From CAZKGE01 sp964636405 (GTDB lineage: Bacteria; Bacillota; Clostridia; Christensenellales; CAG-138), in contig CAZWSI010000008.1 in NCBI GenBank assembly GCA_964636405.1, positions 1-64,000 of the forward strand: DNA of 64,000 nucleotides, given 5' to 3'. Both the position numbers and the translations under genes were made by a program. This document shows positions 35,135 to 44,661 of the stretch, in pieces. Each line of letters opens with the position of its first letter. Positions within the stretch are counted from its first letter, which is position 1. The notes beneath the pieces are model-generated. The model worked only from the letters and a program-made list of their open reading frames with translations, was not told the DNA's origin and ran no database searches.

Positions 35135-36697
35135 ATGGAGGCAAAAAAGAAATCTCTGATCCCCTTTTTTACGCGGGGCGACGTGGGTGGATTGACGTAT
35201 GCCATCACCAATAACATCGTCAATTACATCATCATCATCTTTGCGCTGCAGGGCATGGGCTGGTCCGACGAGCTGATCTTTGGGCGCGTCATTCCTGGCC
35301 TATCGATCGGTTTGATGGTAAGCGGCTTCTACTATTCCTATATGGCCCACAAGCTCAGCAAAAAAGAAGGCCGCGCGGACATTACCGCGCTGCCGAGCGG
35401 CGTTTCCACCCCGGCCATGTTCGTTATACTCTACGGCGTAATCAGCCCCCTGAGCTGGTCGCTCGCGCCTGAGGAGGCATGGGCGGCGGCTGTGGCGGCC
35501 TGCTTCATCGGCGGCTTTGTGGAGTTCCTCGGCGGCTTCATCGGCCCCTGGATGAAAAAGAAGCTCCCCCGCGCCGCGCTGCTGGGCACGGTGGCGGGCA
35601 TCGGCTTTATCTGGATGGCGACGCAGGGCGTGTTCGATGTGTTTGGCGATCCGCTCGTGGGCCTGCCCATTCTGGCGGTCGCCATGCTGGGGCTCTTTGG
35701 CGGCTATCTCTTCCCCAAGAAGATTTCCCCCTTCCTCGTTGCCATTGTGGGCGGCATCGTTTATGCGCTCTGCCTGGGCCGCACCTCCTTCGATTTTTCG
35801 GGGGTCGGCTTCTATTTCCCCAATCCGATCAATACAATCCAGTCGCTCATCAACGGCTTTGTGTATGTCGCGCCGTTCCTGACGGTCGTGATCCCCATCG
35901 AGATCTATAACTTTATCGAGACGATGGACAATGTGGAATCCGCCAACGCGGCGGGCGACAACTACAACGTGCGCGAGGCGCAGTTTGCCGACGGCATCTG
36001 CACCATGATCTCCGCAATCTTCGGCGGCGTTGTACCCAACACCGTGTGGCTCGGCCATCCGGGCCTCAAAAAGGCGGGCGCGGGCGCGGGCTACTCCTGG
36101 ATTGCCGGCCTCGTGCTGGGCCTTGCGGGCATCTTCGGGCTGTTTACCTTCTTCAGCAAGCTCGTCCCCGCCGCGGTCTGCGCCGTTACCTTCCTCTGGT
36201 GCGCGCTCATTATGGTGTCGCAGGCGTTTAAGGAGTGCAAAGTGAAGCACTTCGCCGCCGTAGGCATGGCCATGGTGCCCTCCGTTGCGGACTATCTGTA
36301 TACGCAGGTCACCGGCGCGATGGGCGTTTCCGAGATCTGGGCCGAGACCCTGTCCACGGGCCTGAGCGGCTATGCGCCGGAAATTACGCAGTCCATCCTC
36401 AACGCGGGCGTGATGTGGAACGGCGTACCGGCTGTGAAGGCGGGCGCGATCGTCATCGGCATTCTGCTTGGCTCCATCACGGTGTTTATCATCGATCACA
36501 AGCTTCGCAACGCGGCGTATATCGCGCTGGGCGGCACGGTGCTCTCGCTCTTTGGGTTTATCCACTCGGCGGCGCTGGGCTTCTACCCGGTTTCGCCCTT
36601 CACAATCGCGTGGCTTGTGACCGCCGTGATTCTCTTCGCGCTGGATTTCGGCAAGAATACCTGGTTCAAAGCGCCCGATGACTTTGAATACGTATAA
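35135..36697 (+). CDS. NCS2/AzgA-like permease
   Basis: A 520-residue membrane protein with 12 or more hydrophobic segments. ATG 35135 has GGGAGGT upstream; longer upstream extensions of the frame have no start signal. GDVGGLTYAITNNIVNYIII and the ALPSGVSTPAMFVILYGVI stretch resemble the conserved ALP-G motif of nucleobase (NCS2/AzgA) transporters, suggesting a proton- or Na+-coupled purine-like or similar solute importer. The substrate is not determined. The next gene, 15 bp downstream, is an MtmB-like methyltransferase. Confidence 0.75.
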   Translation: MEAKKKSLIPFFTRGDVGGLTYAITNNIVNYIIIIFALQGMGWSDELIFGRVIPGLSIGLMVSGFYYSYMAHKLSKKEGRADITALPSGVSTPAMFVILYGVISPLSWSLAPEEAWAAAVAACFIGGFVEFLGGFIGPWMKKKLPRAALLGTVAGIGFIWMATQGVFDVFGDPLVGLPILAVAMLGLFGGYLFPKKISPFLVAIVGGIVYALCLGRTSFDFSGVGFYFPNPINTIQSLINGFVYVAPFLTVVIPIEIYNFIETMDNVESANAAGDNYNVREAQFADGICTMISAIFGGVVPNTVWLGHPGLKKAGAGAGYSWIAGLVLGLAGIFGLFTFFSKLVPAAVCAVTFLWCALIMVSQAFKECKVKHFAAVGMAMVPSVADYLYTQVTGAMGVSEIWAETLSTGLSGYAPEITQSILNAGVMWNGVPAVKAGAIVIGILLGSITVFIIDHKLRNAAYIALGGTVLSLFGFIHSAALGFYPVSPFTIAWLVTAVILFALDFGKNTWFKAPDDFEYV

Positions 36698-36712
36698 GAC
36701 GGGAGGCACTGC

Positions 36713-38089
36713 ATGACGGCAAAAGAATTTTTAGCGCTCTGCGCCCGCGGCCAAACGGGTCCTCAGGTATCCAAGGATGGTTTTGACCTGGACTACGTGG
36801 TGGACGGCGTTCGGGAGCTGGTAGAGGAATTCGGCTTTTCCTGGAATCGCAACGAGCTCATTCCGACCGACCCCAAGCTGTTTACCGATATGCTGGAGGC
36901 CGCAAAGCGGCTCATTGACAAAACGGGCATCTACAACATGACCACCGGCCGCATCATGCGGCTTACCCGCGAGGAGATCGAGCAGGGCATCCGGGAAATG
37001 AAGACCGCGCTCGTCATGGGCGAGGGCAAGGACGCTTATACGCTGATTGCGCGCAAAATTGAGGACGAGCGTCCGCCCGCCATCTGGGCGGGGAACCCGG
37101 GCTGCCCGACCCCGGAGCGCTACTATTACGAAAACGTGCTTGCGTCCGCCAAGGAGCCGGTGATCGACCTGCTCACCTGCGGCTCGCTGGCCGACGTAGA
37201 CGGCTTTGGCGTTACGCCCGGCAGCCCCGCCGAGGTGCTGGCCGTCCGCCGCGAGATGGACTATCTGCGCCGCGCGCTACGCGAGGTCGGCCGCCCCGGC
37301 ATGGGCATGCTGGCCGCAGAAAGCGCCATTACCGAGGTGGGCGATTACGCCTCCATCGGCGAAACGCGCATGCGTCCGTGCGATTCGCACCTTGTGGCCA
37401 TCTTCAACGAGCTGGTCATGGACAACGGCAATCTCGTGCGCGCGGCAAACGCGCTCGATTACGGCGTGCGCAACGCCTCGCTTGCATGCACGATGGTAGG
37501 CGGCCTCGCAGGCGACGCACCGGGCGCAACCATGGTGATGACCGCGTCGATCCTCGCGGCCAATCGCATTTGCCTTGCGGATTATCACCTTTGCCACCCC
37601 ATCCACATCAAGAACGTGGCCACCACGGAACGCAGCTGCCTGTGGCTGCAAGCGGTGCTCTGCCAGGTGTTCGCGTCCGTCGCGCCCGGCATCATCGTGT
37701 GCGATCTGTGGCCCGCCTCCGGCGCCATGACCAAGGAGCTGCTCTATGAAACGGCGGCCAACTCCATCGTGGTCACGGTATGCGGCGGGCATCTTGAAGG
37801 CATCGGCGCGGCAAACGGCAGCCGCCCCAACGGAACTGGCCTCGAAACCCGGCTCATGGGCGAGGTCGGCAAGGCGGTCGCACGCCAGCGCATGACGCGC
37901 GAGCAGGCCAACGAGATTACGCTCGAGCTGCTGAAACGATACGAGCATATCTTTGCTGAAAAGGACGGTAACCCCGGCGTTCCCTTTGACGAGGCGTACG
38001 ACCTTGCCACCGTGGAGCCGCTCCCCGCCTGGCAAAACATGTACGACGAGGTCAAGGAGGAGCTTGCCTCCATGGGCGTTCGGTTCTGA
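36713..38089 (+). CDS. MtmB-family corrinoid methyltransferase homologue, non-pyrrolysine
   Basis: A 458-residue protein, the same length as archaeal monomethylamine methyltransferase MtmB, and alignable by eye through NELIPTD, GRPGMGM, CDSHLVAIFNEL, HPIHIKN and TGLETRLMGEVGKA. In MtmB the active-site pyrrolysine (UAG) follows GRPGMGV. Here that codon is CTG (37310-37312), Leu200, and the frame has no in-frame UAG. It should therefore bind a methylated substrate differently from MtmB. GGGAGG precedes the ATG, and it is in one operon with the permease. No corrinoid protein, RamA or MtbA gene is in the window. Confidence 0.88.
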   Translation: MTAKEFLALCARGQTGPQVSKDGFDLDYVVDGVRELVEEFGFSWNRNELIPTDPKLFTDMLEAAKRLIDKTGIYNMTTGRIMRLTREEIEQGIREMKTALVMGEGKDAYTLIARKIEDERPPAIWAGNPGCPTPERYYYENVLASAKEPVIDLLTCGSLADVDGFGVTPGSPAEVLAVRREMDYLRRALREVGRPGMGMLAAESAITEVGDYASIGETRMRPCDSHLVAIFNELVMDNGNLVRAANALDYGVRNASLACTMVGGLAGDAPGATMVMTASILAANRICLADYHLCHPIHIKNVATTERSCLWLQAVLCQVFASVAPGIIVCDLWPASGAMTKELLYETAANSIVVTVCGGHLEGIGAANGSRPNGTGLETRLMGEVGKAVARQRMTREQANEITLELLKRYEHIFAEKDGNPGVPFDEAYDLATVEPLPAWQNMYDEVKEELASMGVRF

Positions 38090-38117
38090 CGCGCACACAA
38101 ATTGGATTCGCCACGTC

Positions 38118-38152
38118 AAAGGCCGCTCGGCGCGTATGCGCGGGCGGCCTTT
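38118..38152. terminator. Bidirectional terminator after the methyltransferase gene
   Basis: AAAGGCCGC (38118-38126) pairs with GCGGCCTTT (38144-38152). It can serve the (+) operon and the converging guaB gene. Confidence 0.75.
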
Positions 38153-38306
38153 ATGGCGGGAAAGATTGCGGGAAGCGGGGATACCGTTCCTTTCATTTCA
38201 GGAGAAACCCCGGAGGCTTTCATTTCCGCGCAATGCGCGGGCAAGGCCGGGTTCCCCCACAGCGGAACGCCAGGGGCCAGCCTGCAAGCCGTACCTTTTA
38301 GGGAAT

Positions 38307-39818
38307 CTATTCCCGGCCGTTGAGGAAGTGATTGTCCTTTTGCAGCACGTCGTGCGCGCCGCCCTCGGCGATGGTCGATGCGGAAACGAGGGTCAAGCGC
38401 GCCTTTTCGCGCAGCTCGGGGATGGACAAAGCGCCGCAGTTGCACATGGTCGAGCGGACCTTGTCGAGCGTGGCCTCCACATTGGTGTGCAGGCTGCCCG
38501 CGTAGGGCACATAGGAATCCACGCCCTCCTCAAAGGAAAGCTTGCCTGCGCCGCCAAGATCGTAGCGCTGCCAATTGCGCGCCCTGGCGCTCCCCTCGCC
38601 CCAATACTCCTTCATATAGCTGCCGTTGATGAGCACCTTGCTGGTGGGGCTTTCATCGCAGCGGGCAAAATAGCGGCCCAGCATGCAAAAATCCGCGCCC
38701 ATGGCAAGGGCCAGGGTGATATGATAATCCATCACGATGCCGCCGTCCGCGCAGACGGGCACGTAGACGCCCGTTTCGGCAAGGTACGCGTCGCGAGCGG
38801 CCGCCACGTCCTGCACGGCGGTCGCCTGCCCACGGCCGATACCCTTGGCCTCACGCGTGATGCAGATGGAGCCGCCGCCGATGCCAACCTTGACAAAATC
38901 CGCCCCCGCGTCCGCGAGGAAGCGAAAACCCTCGCCGTCTACCACGTTCCCCGCGCCCACCTTCACGCTCTCTCCGTAACGCGAACGGATAAAGGCGATG
39001 GTACGGGCCTGCCACTCCGTAAAGCCCTCGGAGGAATCCAGACAGAGGATATCCGCCCCCGCCTCCACCAACGCGGGCACGCGTTCCTCATAATCCCGCG
39101 TGTTTACGCCCGCGCCGACGATATAGCGCTTATGACCGTCGAGCAGCTCCATGGGGTTTTCCTTATGCGCGTCGTAATCCTTGCGGAACACAAAGGCGAC
39201 CATGTTCCCTTCCACCGTGACGATGGGCAGGGCATTGAGCTTGTGCGCCCAGATGATATCGTTGGCCTCCTTGAGCGAAACGCCCTCCCGCGCGGACACC
39301 ACCCGCTCGACGGGAGTCATAAAGTCCCGCACGGGCGTATCCGGGTGCATGCGGCTCGGGCGGTAATCGCGGCTGGTGACGATGCCGAGCAGCTTGCCAA
39401 CAGGCGACCCGTCCTCGGTCACGGCCACAGTGGAATGCCCCGTTTGCCGCTTGAGCGCCATTACGTCCGCCATGGTATTGTGCGGCGTAACGTTGGAGTC
39501 GCTCGCGACAAAGCCGGATTTGTTCTTTTTGACCGCGCGCACCATGGCCGCCTGCGTTTCGACGGGCTGTGAAACATAGATAAACGAGATGCCGCCCTCG
39601 CGCGCGAGCGCCACGGCCAGCTTCTCGCCGGATACGGACTGCATCACAGCCGAGACGAGCGGAATGTTCATGGTCAGCGGGCACGGCTCGCCCGGCCGGT
39701 ATTTGCATACGGGCGTGGCGAGCGTGGTGTTCCCCGGCGTACATTGCGCGGAGGAATAGCCCGGCACAAGCAGGTATTCGGAAAAGGTATGCGAGGGCTT
39801 GGAAAAATAGTAGGCCAT
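38307..39818 (-). CDS. guaB: IMP dehydrogenase
   Basis: A 503-residue TIM-barrel dehydrogenase with two CBS domains inserted (about 100-215; MTPVERVVSAREGVSLKEA). The catalytic Cys loop is VGIGGGSICITREAKGIGRGQ-like (GGGSIC then ITREAKGIGRG), and the flap region follows. The phosphate site has CADGGIV. It oxidises IMP to XMP for GMP synthesis. ATG 39818 (MAYYFSKPSHTF) has AAAGGGAG upstream. It follows the MATE gene by 76 bp on the same strand. Confidence 0.9.
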   Translation of the reverse strand: MAYYFSKPSHTFSEYLLVPGYSSAQCTPGNTTLATPVCKYRPGEPCPLTMNIPLVSAVMQSVSGEKLAVALAREGGISFIYVSQPVETQAAMVRAVKKNKSGFVASDSNVTPHNTMADVMALKRQTGHSTVAVTEDGSPVGKLLGIVTSRDYRPSRMHPDTPVRDFMTPVERVVSAREGVSLKEANDIIWAHKLNALPIVTVEGNMVAFVFRKDYDAHKENPMELLDGHKRYIVGAGVNTRDYEERVPALVEAGADILCLDSSEGFTEWQARTIAFIRSRYGESVKVGAGNVVDGEGFRFLADAGADFVKVGIGGGSICITREAKGIGRGQATAVQDVAAARDAYLAETGVYVPVCADGGIVMDYHITLALAMGADFCMLGRYFARCDESPTSKVLINGSYMKEYWGEGSARARNWQRYDLGGAGKLSFEEGVDSYVPYAGSLHTNVEATLDKVRSTMCNCGALSIPELREKARLTLVSASTIAEGGAHDVLQKDNHFLNGRE

Positions 39819-39894
39819 TTCGTCTCCCTTTCTGCGTTTCCGCAAGAGGCAATTCATTGAATGATCGGTATGACAGCCGCTTTTGCGCGCGGCA

Positions 39895-41286
39895 TCAAGC
39901 GGACTCCGCGCGCTTGATATATCGCCTGCGGACAAGGATGGAGCAGGTAAAATGTATCAGCGCGGTCAGACCCCACGACACGGGATAGGACATATAGACC
40001 GTTTCCAGCGTGGGCGAAAGGCGAAAGACTGTGGCGAGCCATACGATGCGCAGCAGGCAGGAACCGATGAGCGATATGGTGGTAGACATGATCGATTTGC
40101 CCAGTCCGCGCAGCACGCCGCAGCCCACCTCCATAAAGGCGAGCAAAAAATACGGTATCATCATGACAAATATCCGCGTTTGCGCCGTCTGCATGGCCAT
40201 GGGCGCGGACACGTAAAACCCGACGAGCGACGCGCGGAAGACCACGATGAGCGTGGACGCGAGCACGGCAATGAGCGCGGTCGCAAAATAGCACGCGCCC
40301 ATGACCGACCCGATGCGCTTATACTTCTTCGCGCCAAAGTTCTGGCTTGTGAAGGTGACCGCCGCCTGATAGACCGAATTGGTGGCCGTGTACGCGAAGC
40401 CCTCGAGGCTCGAAGCCGCCGCGTTTCCGTCGATTATATCCGAGCCGCCCGGGCAGGCAACGTTGTTTAGTCCGATGATGGAGGACTGGATGAGCATGTT
40501 GGAGAGCGAAAACAGCGCGCCCTGCACGCAGGCTGGCAGCCCGTCGCGAATAATATCCAGGAGGGCCGTTTTATGAAAACGCAGCTTGGCAAAGGAGAGG
40601 CGGCACCAGCCCGCGTCGTTGCGAAGGCGGATGGCCAGCAGCACGGCCGATACGGCGTTGGATATGGCGGTAGCGGCGGCCACGCCGTCCACCGACATGC
40701 CAAAGCCCAGCACAAACAGCAGGTTGAGCCCCACGTTGAGCAGGCCCGTGCAGGTGAGGATGAAAAGCGGCGTGCGGGTATCGCCCTGCGCGCGCAAAAT
40801 GGCAATGAGGAAATTGGCGACCGCAAGAAAGGGCACGCCGAGGAAATAAATGCGCGTGTACAGCACGGCAAGCTCGAGAATATGCCCCTGATCGCCCAGC
40901 AAAACAAGCACCGGGCGGCTGATAATCAGCCCGACCACGCAGCACACGGCCCCCGCGACAAGGCCTGTTAGCAGCGCCGTGTGCACGGCGTTTTCAGTCG
41001 CCTGCCGATCGTCGCGGCCGATGTTGCGCGCGACGACAATGCTCGCGCCAATGGAAAAGCCTACGAAAATATTCAATATGAGGTTGATCATGGCGCTGGT
41101 TGTGCCGATGGCGCCGAGGGCGCCCTCCACATCGGAGAGCCCCACCACAATCATATCCGCCGCCGAATAGAACACCTGCAGGAGATTGGTTACCATAAGC
41201 GGCAGCGAAAAGGCAAATGCCTTGCCCAGAAGCGGTCCCTCCAGCATATTGATTTCGCCCGCCCGGATCACTCTGCTCATTCTCAT
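39895..41286 (-). CDS. MATE family efflux transporter
   Basis: A 463-residue transporter with 12 membrane helices arranged as two homologous halves. MLEGPLLGKAFAFSLPLMVTNLLQ and YSAADMIVVG are typical of the NorM/DinF-like MATE group, which exports drugs or metabolites with Na+ or H+ coupling. ATG 41286 is taken as start, with GGGAG 12 bp upstream; ATG 41280 is possible. Confidence 0.9.
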   Translation of the reverse strand: MRMSRVIRAGEINMLEGPLLGKAFAFSLPLMVTNLLQVFYSAADMIVVGLSDVEGALGAIGTTSAMINLILNIFVGFSIGASIVVARNIGRDDRQATENAVHTALLTGLVAGAVCCVVGLIISRPVLVLLGDQGHILELAVLYTRIYFLGVPFLAVANFLIAILRAQGDTRTPLFILTCTGLLNVGLNLLFVLGFGMSVDGVAAATAISNAVSAVLLAIRLRNDAGWCRLSFAKLRFHKTALLDIIRDGLPACVQGALFSLSNMLIQSSIIGLNNVACPGGSDIIDGNAAASSLEGFAYTATNSVYQAAVTFTSQNFGAKKYKRIGSVMGACYFATALIAVLASTLIVVFRASLVGFYVSAPMAMQTAQTRIFVMMIPYFLLAFMEVGCGVLRGLGKSIMSTTISLIGSCLLRIVWLATVFRLSPTLETVYMSYPVSWGLTALIHFTCSILVRRRYIKRAESA

Positions 41287-41541
41287 TGCCGGCTTGTTCT
41301 CCCATCTCCTCACACAAAAATATGTCTCCCGAAGCACGCCGTCCGTTTCTCCCACAAAAAGAAAAGGACGATGCATATCATACCATCCTTTGGGGCGTTT
41401 AGGAAGGGAAAACGCGCGAAAGGGCAAACAAAAGCGGCAATACCGATTGCGCGCCGCGCGGCGGGTATTGTAGAATAAGAAAGGCGGCGGCCCGCGCGAG
41501 CGGGATACGCCCGCCCCATCGAAGGGAAGGGATCAAGAACC

Positions 41542-42858
41542 ATGTATGAAACCATTTCGCACGAGCTGCTTGCATTTTTAAACGAAACCCCCAGCTGCTA
41601 TCACGCAATTGCGGCCATGCGCGCGCTGTTAAGCGGTGCGGGCTATGCCGAGCTGCGCGAGGGCGACGTTTGGGCGCTTGACGAGGGCGGACGATACTTT
41701 GCCGTGCGCAACGAATCGTCGCTGATCGCCTTCCGGCTGCCGCGCAAGGCCTTCACGGGCTTTCAAATTGTCGCCTCCCACAGCGATTCCCCCTCCTTCA
41801 AAATCAAGGAGAACCCCGAGATGGCCGTGGAGGAGGCGTATGTGCGGCTCAATGTGGAAAAATACGGCGGCATGCTCTGCGCGCCGTGGTTCGACCGTCC
41901 GCTGTCCGTTGCGGGGCGCGTCGTCGTGCGCGAGGGGGACAGCCTTGTCACGAGGCTTGTGCGGGTCGACCGCGATTTGCTTCTCATCCCCAGCCTTGCC
42001 ATCCATATGGACCGCGACGCAAACGACGGCCACGCCTACAACGCGCAGAAGGATATGCTGCCTATATTGGGCGATTTTCGCTCCAAGGGGCAGTTTGATT
42101 CGATCATCGCGGACGCAGCCGGGGTGGCGGCAGCGGATATCTGCGGAAGCGATTTGTTCCTCTATAACCGCGTGCCGGGTACGGTTTGGGGCGCGGCGGG
42201 CGAATACATTTCCGCCGGGCGGCTGGACGATCTACAGTGCGCCTACGCGTCGCTGAGGGGCTTTCTCGACGCGGAGAACGCGCGCAGCGTGCCGGTTCTC
42301 GCCGTGTTTGACAACGAGGAGGTCGGCAGCGGCACCAAACAGGGCGCGGCCTCCACCTTCCTTTCCGATGTGCTGCGCCGCATCAACGACGCCTGCGGGC
42401 GCTCCGCGCAGGACTATCTTGCGGCCGTAGCCGCGAGCTTTATGGTGTCCGCCGACAACGCGCACGCGCTGCACCCCAACTACGCCGACAAGGCCGACCC
42501 CATCAACCGCCCGTATATGAACAGGGGTATCGTGATTAAATACAACGCAAATCAAAAATACACGACCGACGGCGTAAGCGCCGCGCTGTTTAAGCTGCTC
42601 TGCGCCAAGGCCGACGTGCCGTGGCAGGCTTTTACGAACCGCTCCGATCTGCCTGGCGGCTCCACGCTGGGGAATCTTTCAAGCGCGCAGGTTTCGCTCA
42701 ATACGGTGGACGTCGGCCTTGCGCAGCTCGCCATGCACTCGCCCTACGAAACGGCGGGCGCGCTGGACACGGCCTATCTCGCTTCGGCGCTGCGCTGCTT
42801 CTACAGCGCGTCGCTCCATGACGAGGGCCGTGGCCGCTACCGGCTCATTGCGGACTGA
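41542..42858 (+). CDS. M18 family aminopeptidase
   Basis: A 438-residue metalloaminopeptidase of the aspartyl aminopeptidase type. Metal ligands are in ASHSDSPSFKIK, HMDRDANDGH, FDNEEVGSGTKQGA and SADNAHALHPNY, with the C-terminal TDLPGGSTLG-like motif (here RSDLPGGSTLGNLSS). It removes N-terminal acidic or neutral residues from peptides in the cytosol. It converges with the cardiolipin synthase gene, leaving 10 bp between them. Confidence 0.92.
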   Translation: MYETISHELLAFLNETPSCYHAIAAMRALLSGAGYAELREGDVWALDEGGRYFAVRNESSLIAFRLPRKAFTGFQIVASHSDSPSFKIKENPEMAVEEAYVRLNVEKYGGMLCAPWFDRPLSVAGRVVVREGDSLVTRLVRVDRDLLLIPSLAIHMDRDANDGHAYNAQKDMLPILGDFRSKGQFDSIIADAAGVAAADICGSDLFLYNRVPGTVWGAAGEYISAGRLDDLQCAYASLRGFLDAENARSVPVLAVFDNEEVGSGTKQGAASTFLSDVLRRINDACGRSAQDYLAAVAASFMVSADNAHALHPNYADKADPINRPYMNRGIVIKYNANQKYTTDGVSAALFKLLCAKADVPWQAFTNRSDLPGGSTLGNLSSAQVSLNTVDVGLAQLAMHSPYETAGALDTAYLASALRCFYSASLHDEGRGRYRLIAD

Positions 42859-42868
42859 TTTTTCCGTG

Positions 42869-44407
42869 CTAGAACAGCGGGGCAAGAACGCGCAGCAGGC
42901 TCTGGAAAAGGCGGCGCCAGGCGGGCGTTTCCGCCAGCTCCTCGGCCGTAATGCGGCGGCAATGCGCCGCTTCGGCTAAATACGCGTCGCGCATATCCGT
43001 CACAGCCGAGCACCCGCACAAAAGGACCGCACACTCGAAATGCAGGTAAAGGCTGCGGTAATCGAGATTGATCGTGCCTACCACGCTCACCGAATCGTCT
43101 GAGACAAAGGTTTTGGCGTGCACCATGCCCGGCTGGTACTCATAGACCCGCACGCCCGCGCACACAAGCGGCTCGTAATAGGAGCGCGTCATTTCCTGCA
43201 CAAGCCTGCTGTCGCACCGGGCGGGCAGGGTGAGCCGCACATCCACGCCGGATTTGGCGGCGATGGTTAAGGCGGTGAGCATTTCGTTATCGATGATGAG
43301 ATACGGCGTATTGATGTATACATAGCGCCGCGCGTGGCCGACGATGCTGCGGTAGACGGTTTCTCCCGTGGGCTCGTCGTCGATGGGCGTGTCGGTAAAG
43401 GGCTGCGCCAAACCGTCCGCGCGGATGCCCGCGCAAAACGCCTCGTCGGGCCGGAAGGCGGCATGCTCCTCCCTTTCGCCCCGTATATAGCCCCACATGG
43501 TAAGAAACATCACCGTTAGGCTCCAAACCGCGTCGCCGCGCAGCATGACCGCGCTGTCGAGCCAGTGCCCCTCGTAGCCGCCCGCGTTGATATAGCGGTC
43601 GGCAAGGTTGATGCCGCCCGTAAAGCCAACGTTGCCATCGACAACGCAGATTTTTCGATGATCCCTGTTGTTGAACTGCGGCGAAAGATGCGCGCGGAAG
43701 GGATTGAACACGCTACAGCGTATCCCCTCCCGCTCGAGCGCGGCGGCATAGCCATCCGGCAGGCGGAACATGCAGCCAAAATCATCGTAAATCACACGCA
43801 CGTCCACGCCCTCGCCCCTCTTTTTGCGCAAAACGGCGAGTACCGCATCCCACATGCGGCCCGGCTCAATGATATAGTATTCCAGAAAGATGAACCGCTC
43901 GGCCTTTTCCAGCTCCTCGAGCAGATGCCGAAACATCACCTCGCCCACAGGCAGATAGGTTGTTTCCGTGCGCGCAAAGGGCGGCGCGCACGCAATCTGC
44001 GATAGGTACCGCGATTCCCGCGCGGCGCCCGCGTCCAGCAGCGCCAGCTCCGCCTCGCCGGGCCTCGGCGCACGCTGCATGGCAAGGCCGAGCTGCATAT
44101 ACACGTCGAGCATTCTGGCCCGTTCGCGGCGGCTGAGCCGGTTCTTGCCAAAGACCGCGTACAGCAGGAGGCCAAGCACGGGAAGCGACAAAATGGGCAG
44201 CAGCCAGGCAATTTTGTAGGCGGGGTTTGTATTCCTGCTCACAATATGTACGCAAACCGCCACGGACAGCACGTTTGTAAAATAATAGAAATACAGATAC
44301 CGCGTGTTGAGGCGCGCAAGCAGCAGATACAGCGCGATGAGCTGCAAAACGATGAACGCGCCCGTGACGGTCGCGCGGGAAAAGATTTTCCGAACGAAGG
44401 TCTTCAT
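42869..44407 (-). CDS. cls: Cardiolipin synthase
   Basis: A 512-residue phospholipase-D superfamily enzyme that condenses two phosphatidylglycerols to cardiolipin. Two N-terminal membrane helices are followed by two HKD motifs: DHRKICVVDGNVGFTGGIN and MVHAKTFVSDDSVSVVGTIN. ATG 44407 (MKTFVRKIF) lies only 6 bp after a TATAAT -10, and no ribosome binding site fits, so the mRNA may be leaderless. Confidence 0.93.
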   Translation of the reverse strand: MKTFVRKIFSRATVTGAFIVLQLIALYLLLARLNTRYLYFYYFTNVLSVAVCVHIVSRNTNPAYKIAWLLPILSLPVLGLLLYAVFGKNRLSRRERARMLDVYMQLGLAMQRAPRPGEAELALLDAGAARESRYLSQIACAPPFARTETTYLPVGEVMFRHLLEELEKAERFIFLEYYIIEPGRMWDAVLAVLRKKRGEGVDVRVIYDDFGCMFRLPDGYAAALEREGIRCSVFNPFRAHLSPQFNNRDHRKICVVDGNVGFTGGINLADRYINAGGYEGHWLDSAVMLRGDAVWSLTVMFLTMWGYIRGEREEHAAFRPDEAFCAGIRADGLAQPFTDTPIDDEPTGETVYRSIVGHARRYVYINTPYLIIDNEMLTALTIAAKSGVDVRLTLPARCDSRLVQEMTRSYYEPLVCAGVRVYEYQPGMVHAKTFVSDDSVSVVGTINLDYRSLYLHFECAVLLCGCSAVTDMRDAYLAEAAHCRRITAEELAETPAWRRLFQSLLRVLAPLF

Positions 44408-44413
44408 TGGTTT

Positions 44414-44442
44414 ATTATAGCATGCTATCATGCGCTTGTCCC
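44414..44442 (-). promoter_or_regulatory. Promoter of cls, placing the transcript start at the start codon
   Basis: -35 GGGACA (44442-44437), 17-bp spacer, -10 TATAAT (44419-44414). The expected start of transcription falls on or next to ATG 44407. Confidence 0.6.
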
Positions 44443-44584
44443 GCATTTTGGCCCATGTGCGCAAAAGCGGAGCTTTGCGTGACGGATTGGCAAAGGCTGA
44501 AGCAAATCTATGCCCCGCCGCACGCTGCGGGAAAGGCAGCGCTGCGCATTGTGCGGCTCTATCCTTGTTTATGACCAAAATCCA

Positions 44585-44620
44585 TAAAAAAACCGTACGG
44601 CCCGGTTGGGGCATACGGCT
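44585..44620 (-). terminator. Terminator of the DEAD-box helicase gene
   Basis: On the (-) strand AGCCGTA (44620-44614) pairs with TACGGTT (44597-44591) and is followed by TTTTTTTA. It lies about 40 bp past the helicase stop. Confidence 0.65.
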
Positions 44621-44661
44621 TTCCCGTTTGTTTTTGCTAGTCCGCGCATTTCGCGCCCGGT

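Noticed and set aside
36713..38089. Pyrrolysine decoding at UAG
   Set aside because: The MtmB-like gene has no in-frame UAG, and several other genes in the window use UAG as a normal stop.
38153..38306. Riboswitch or RNA element between the methyltransferase and guaB genes
   Set aside because: Some short hairpins are visible, but they do not match a known class and lie downstream of both genes.
33704..41286. Mobile metabolic island
   Set aside because: No transposase, integrase, flanking repeat or clear compositional change is seen around the methyltransferase cluster.
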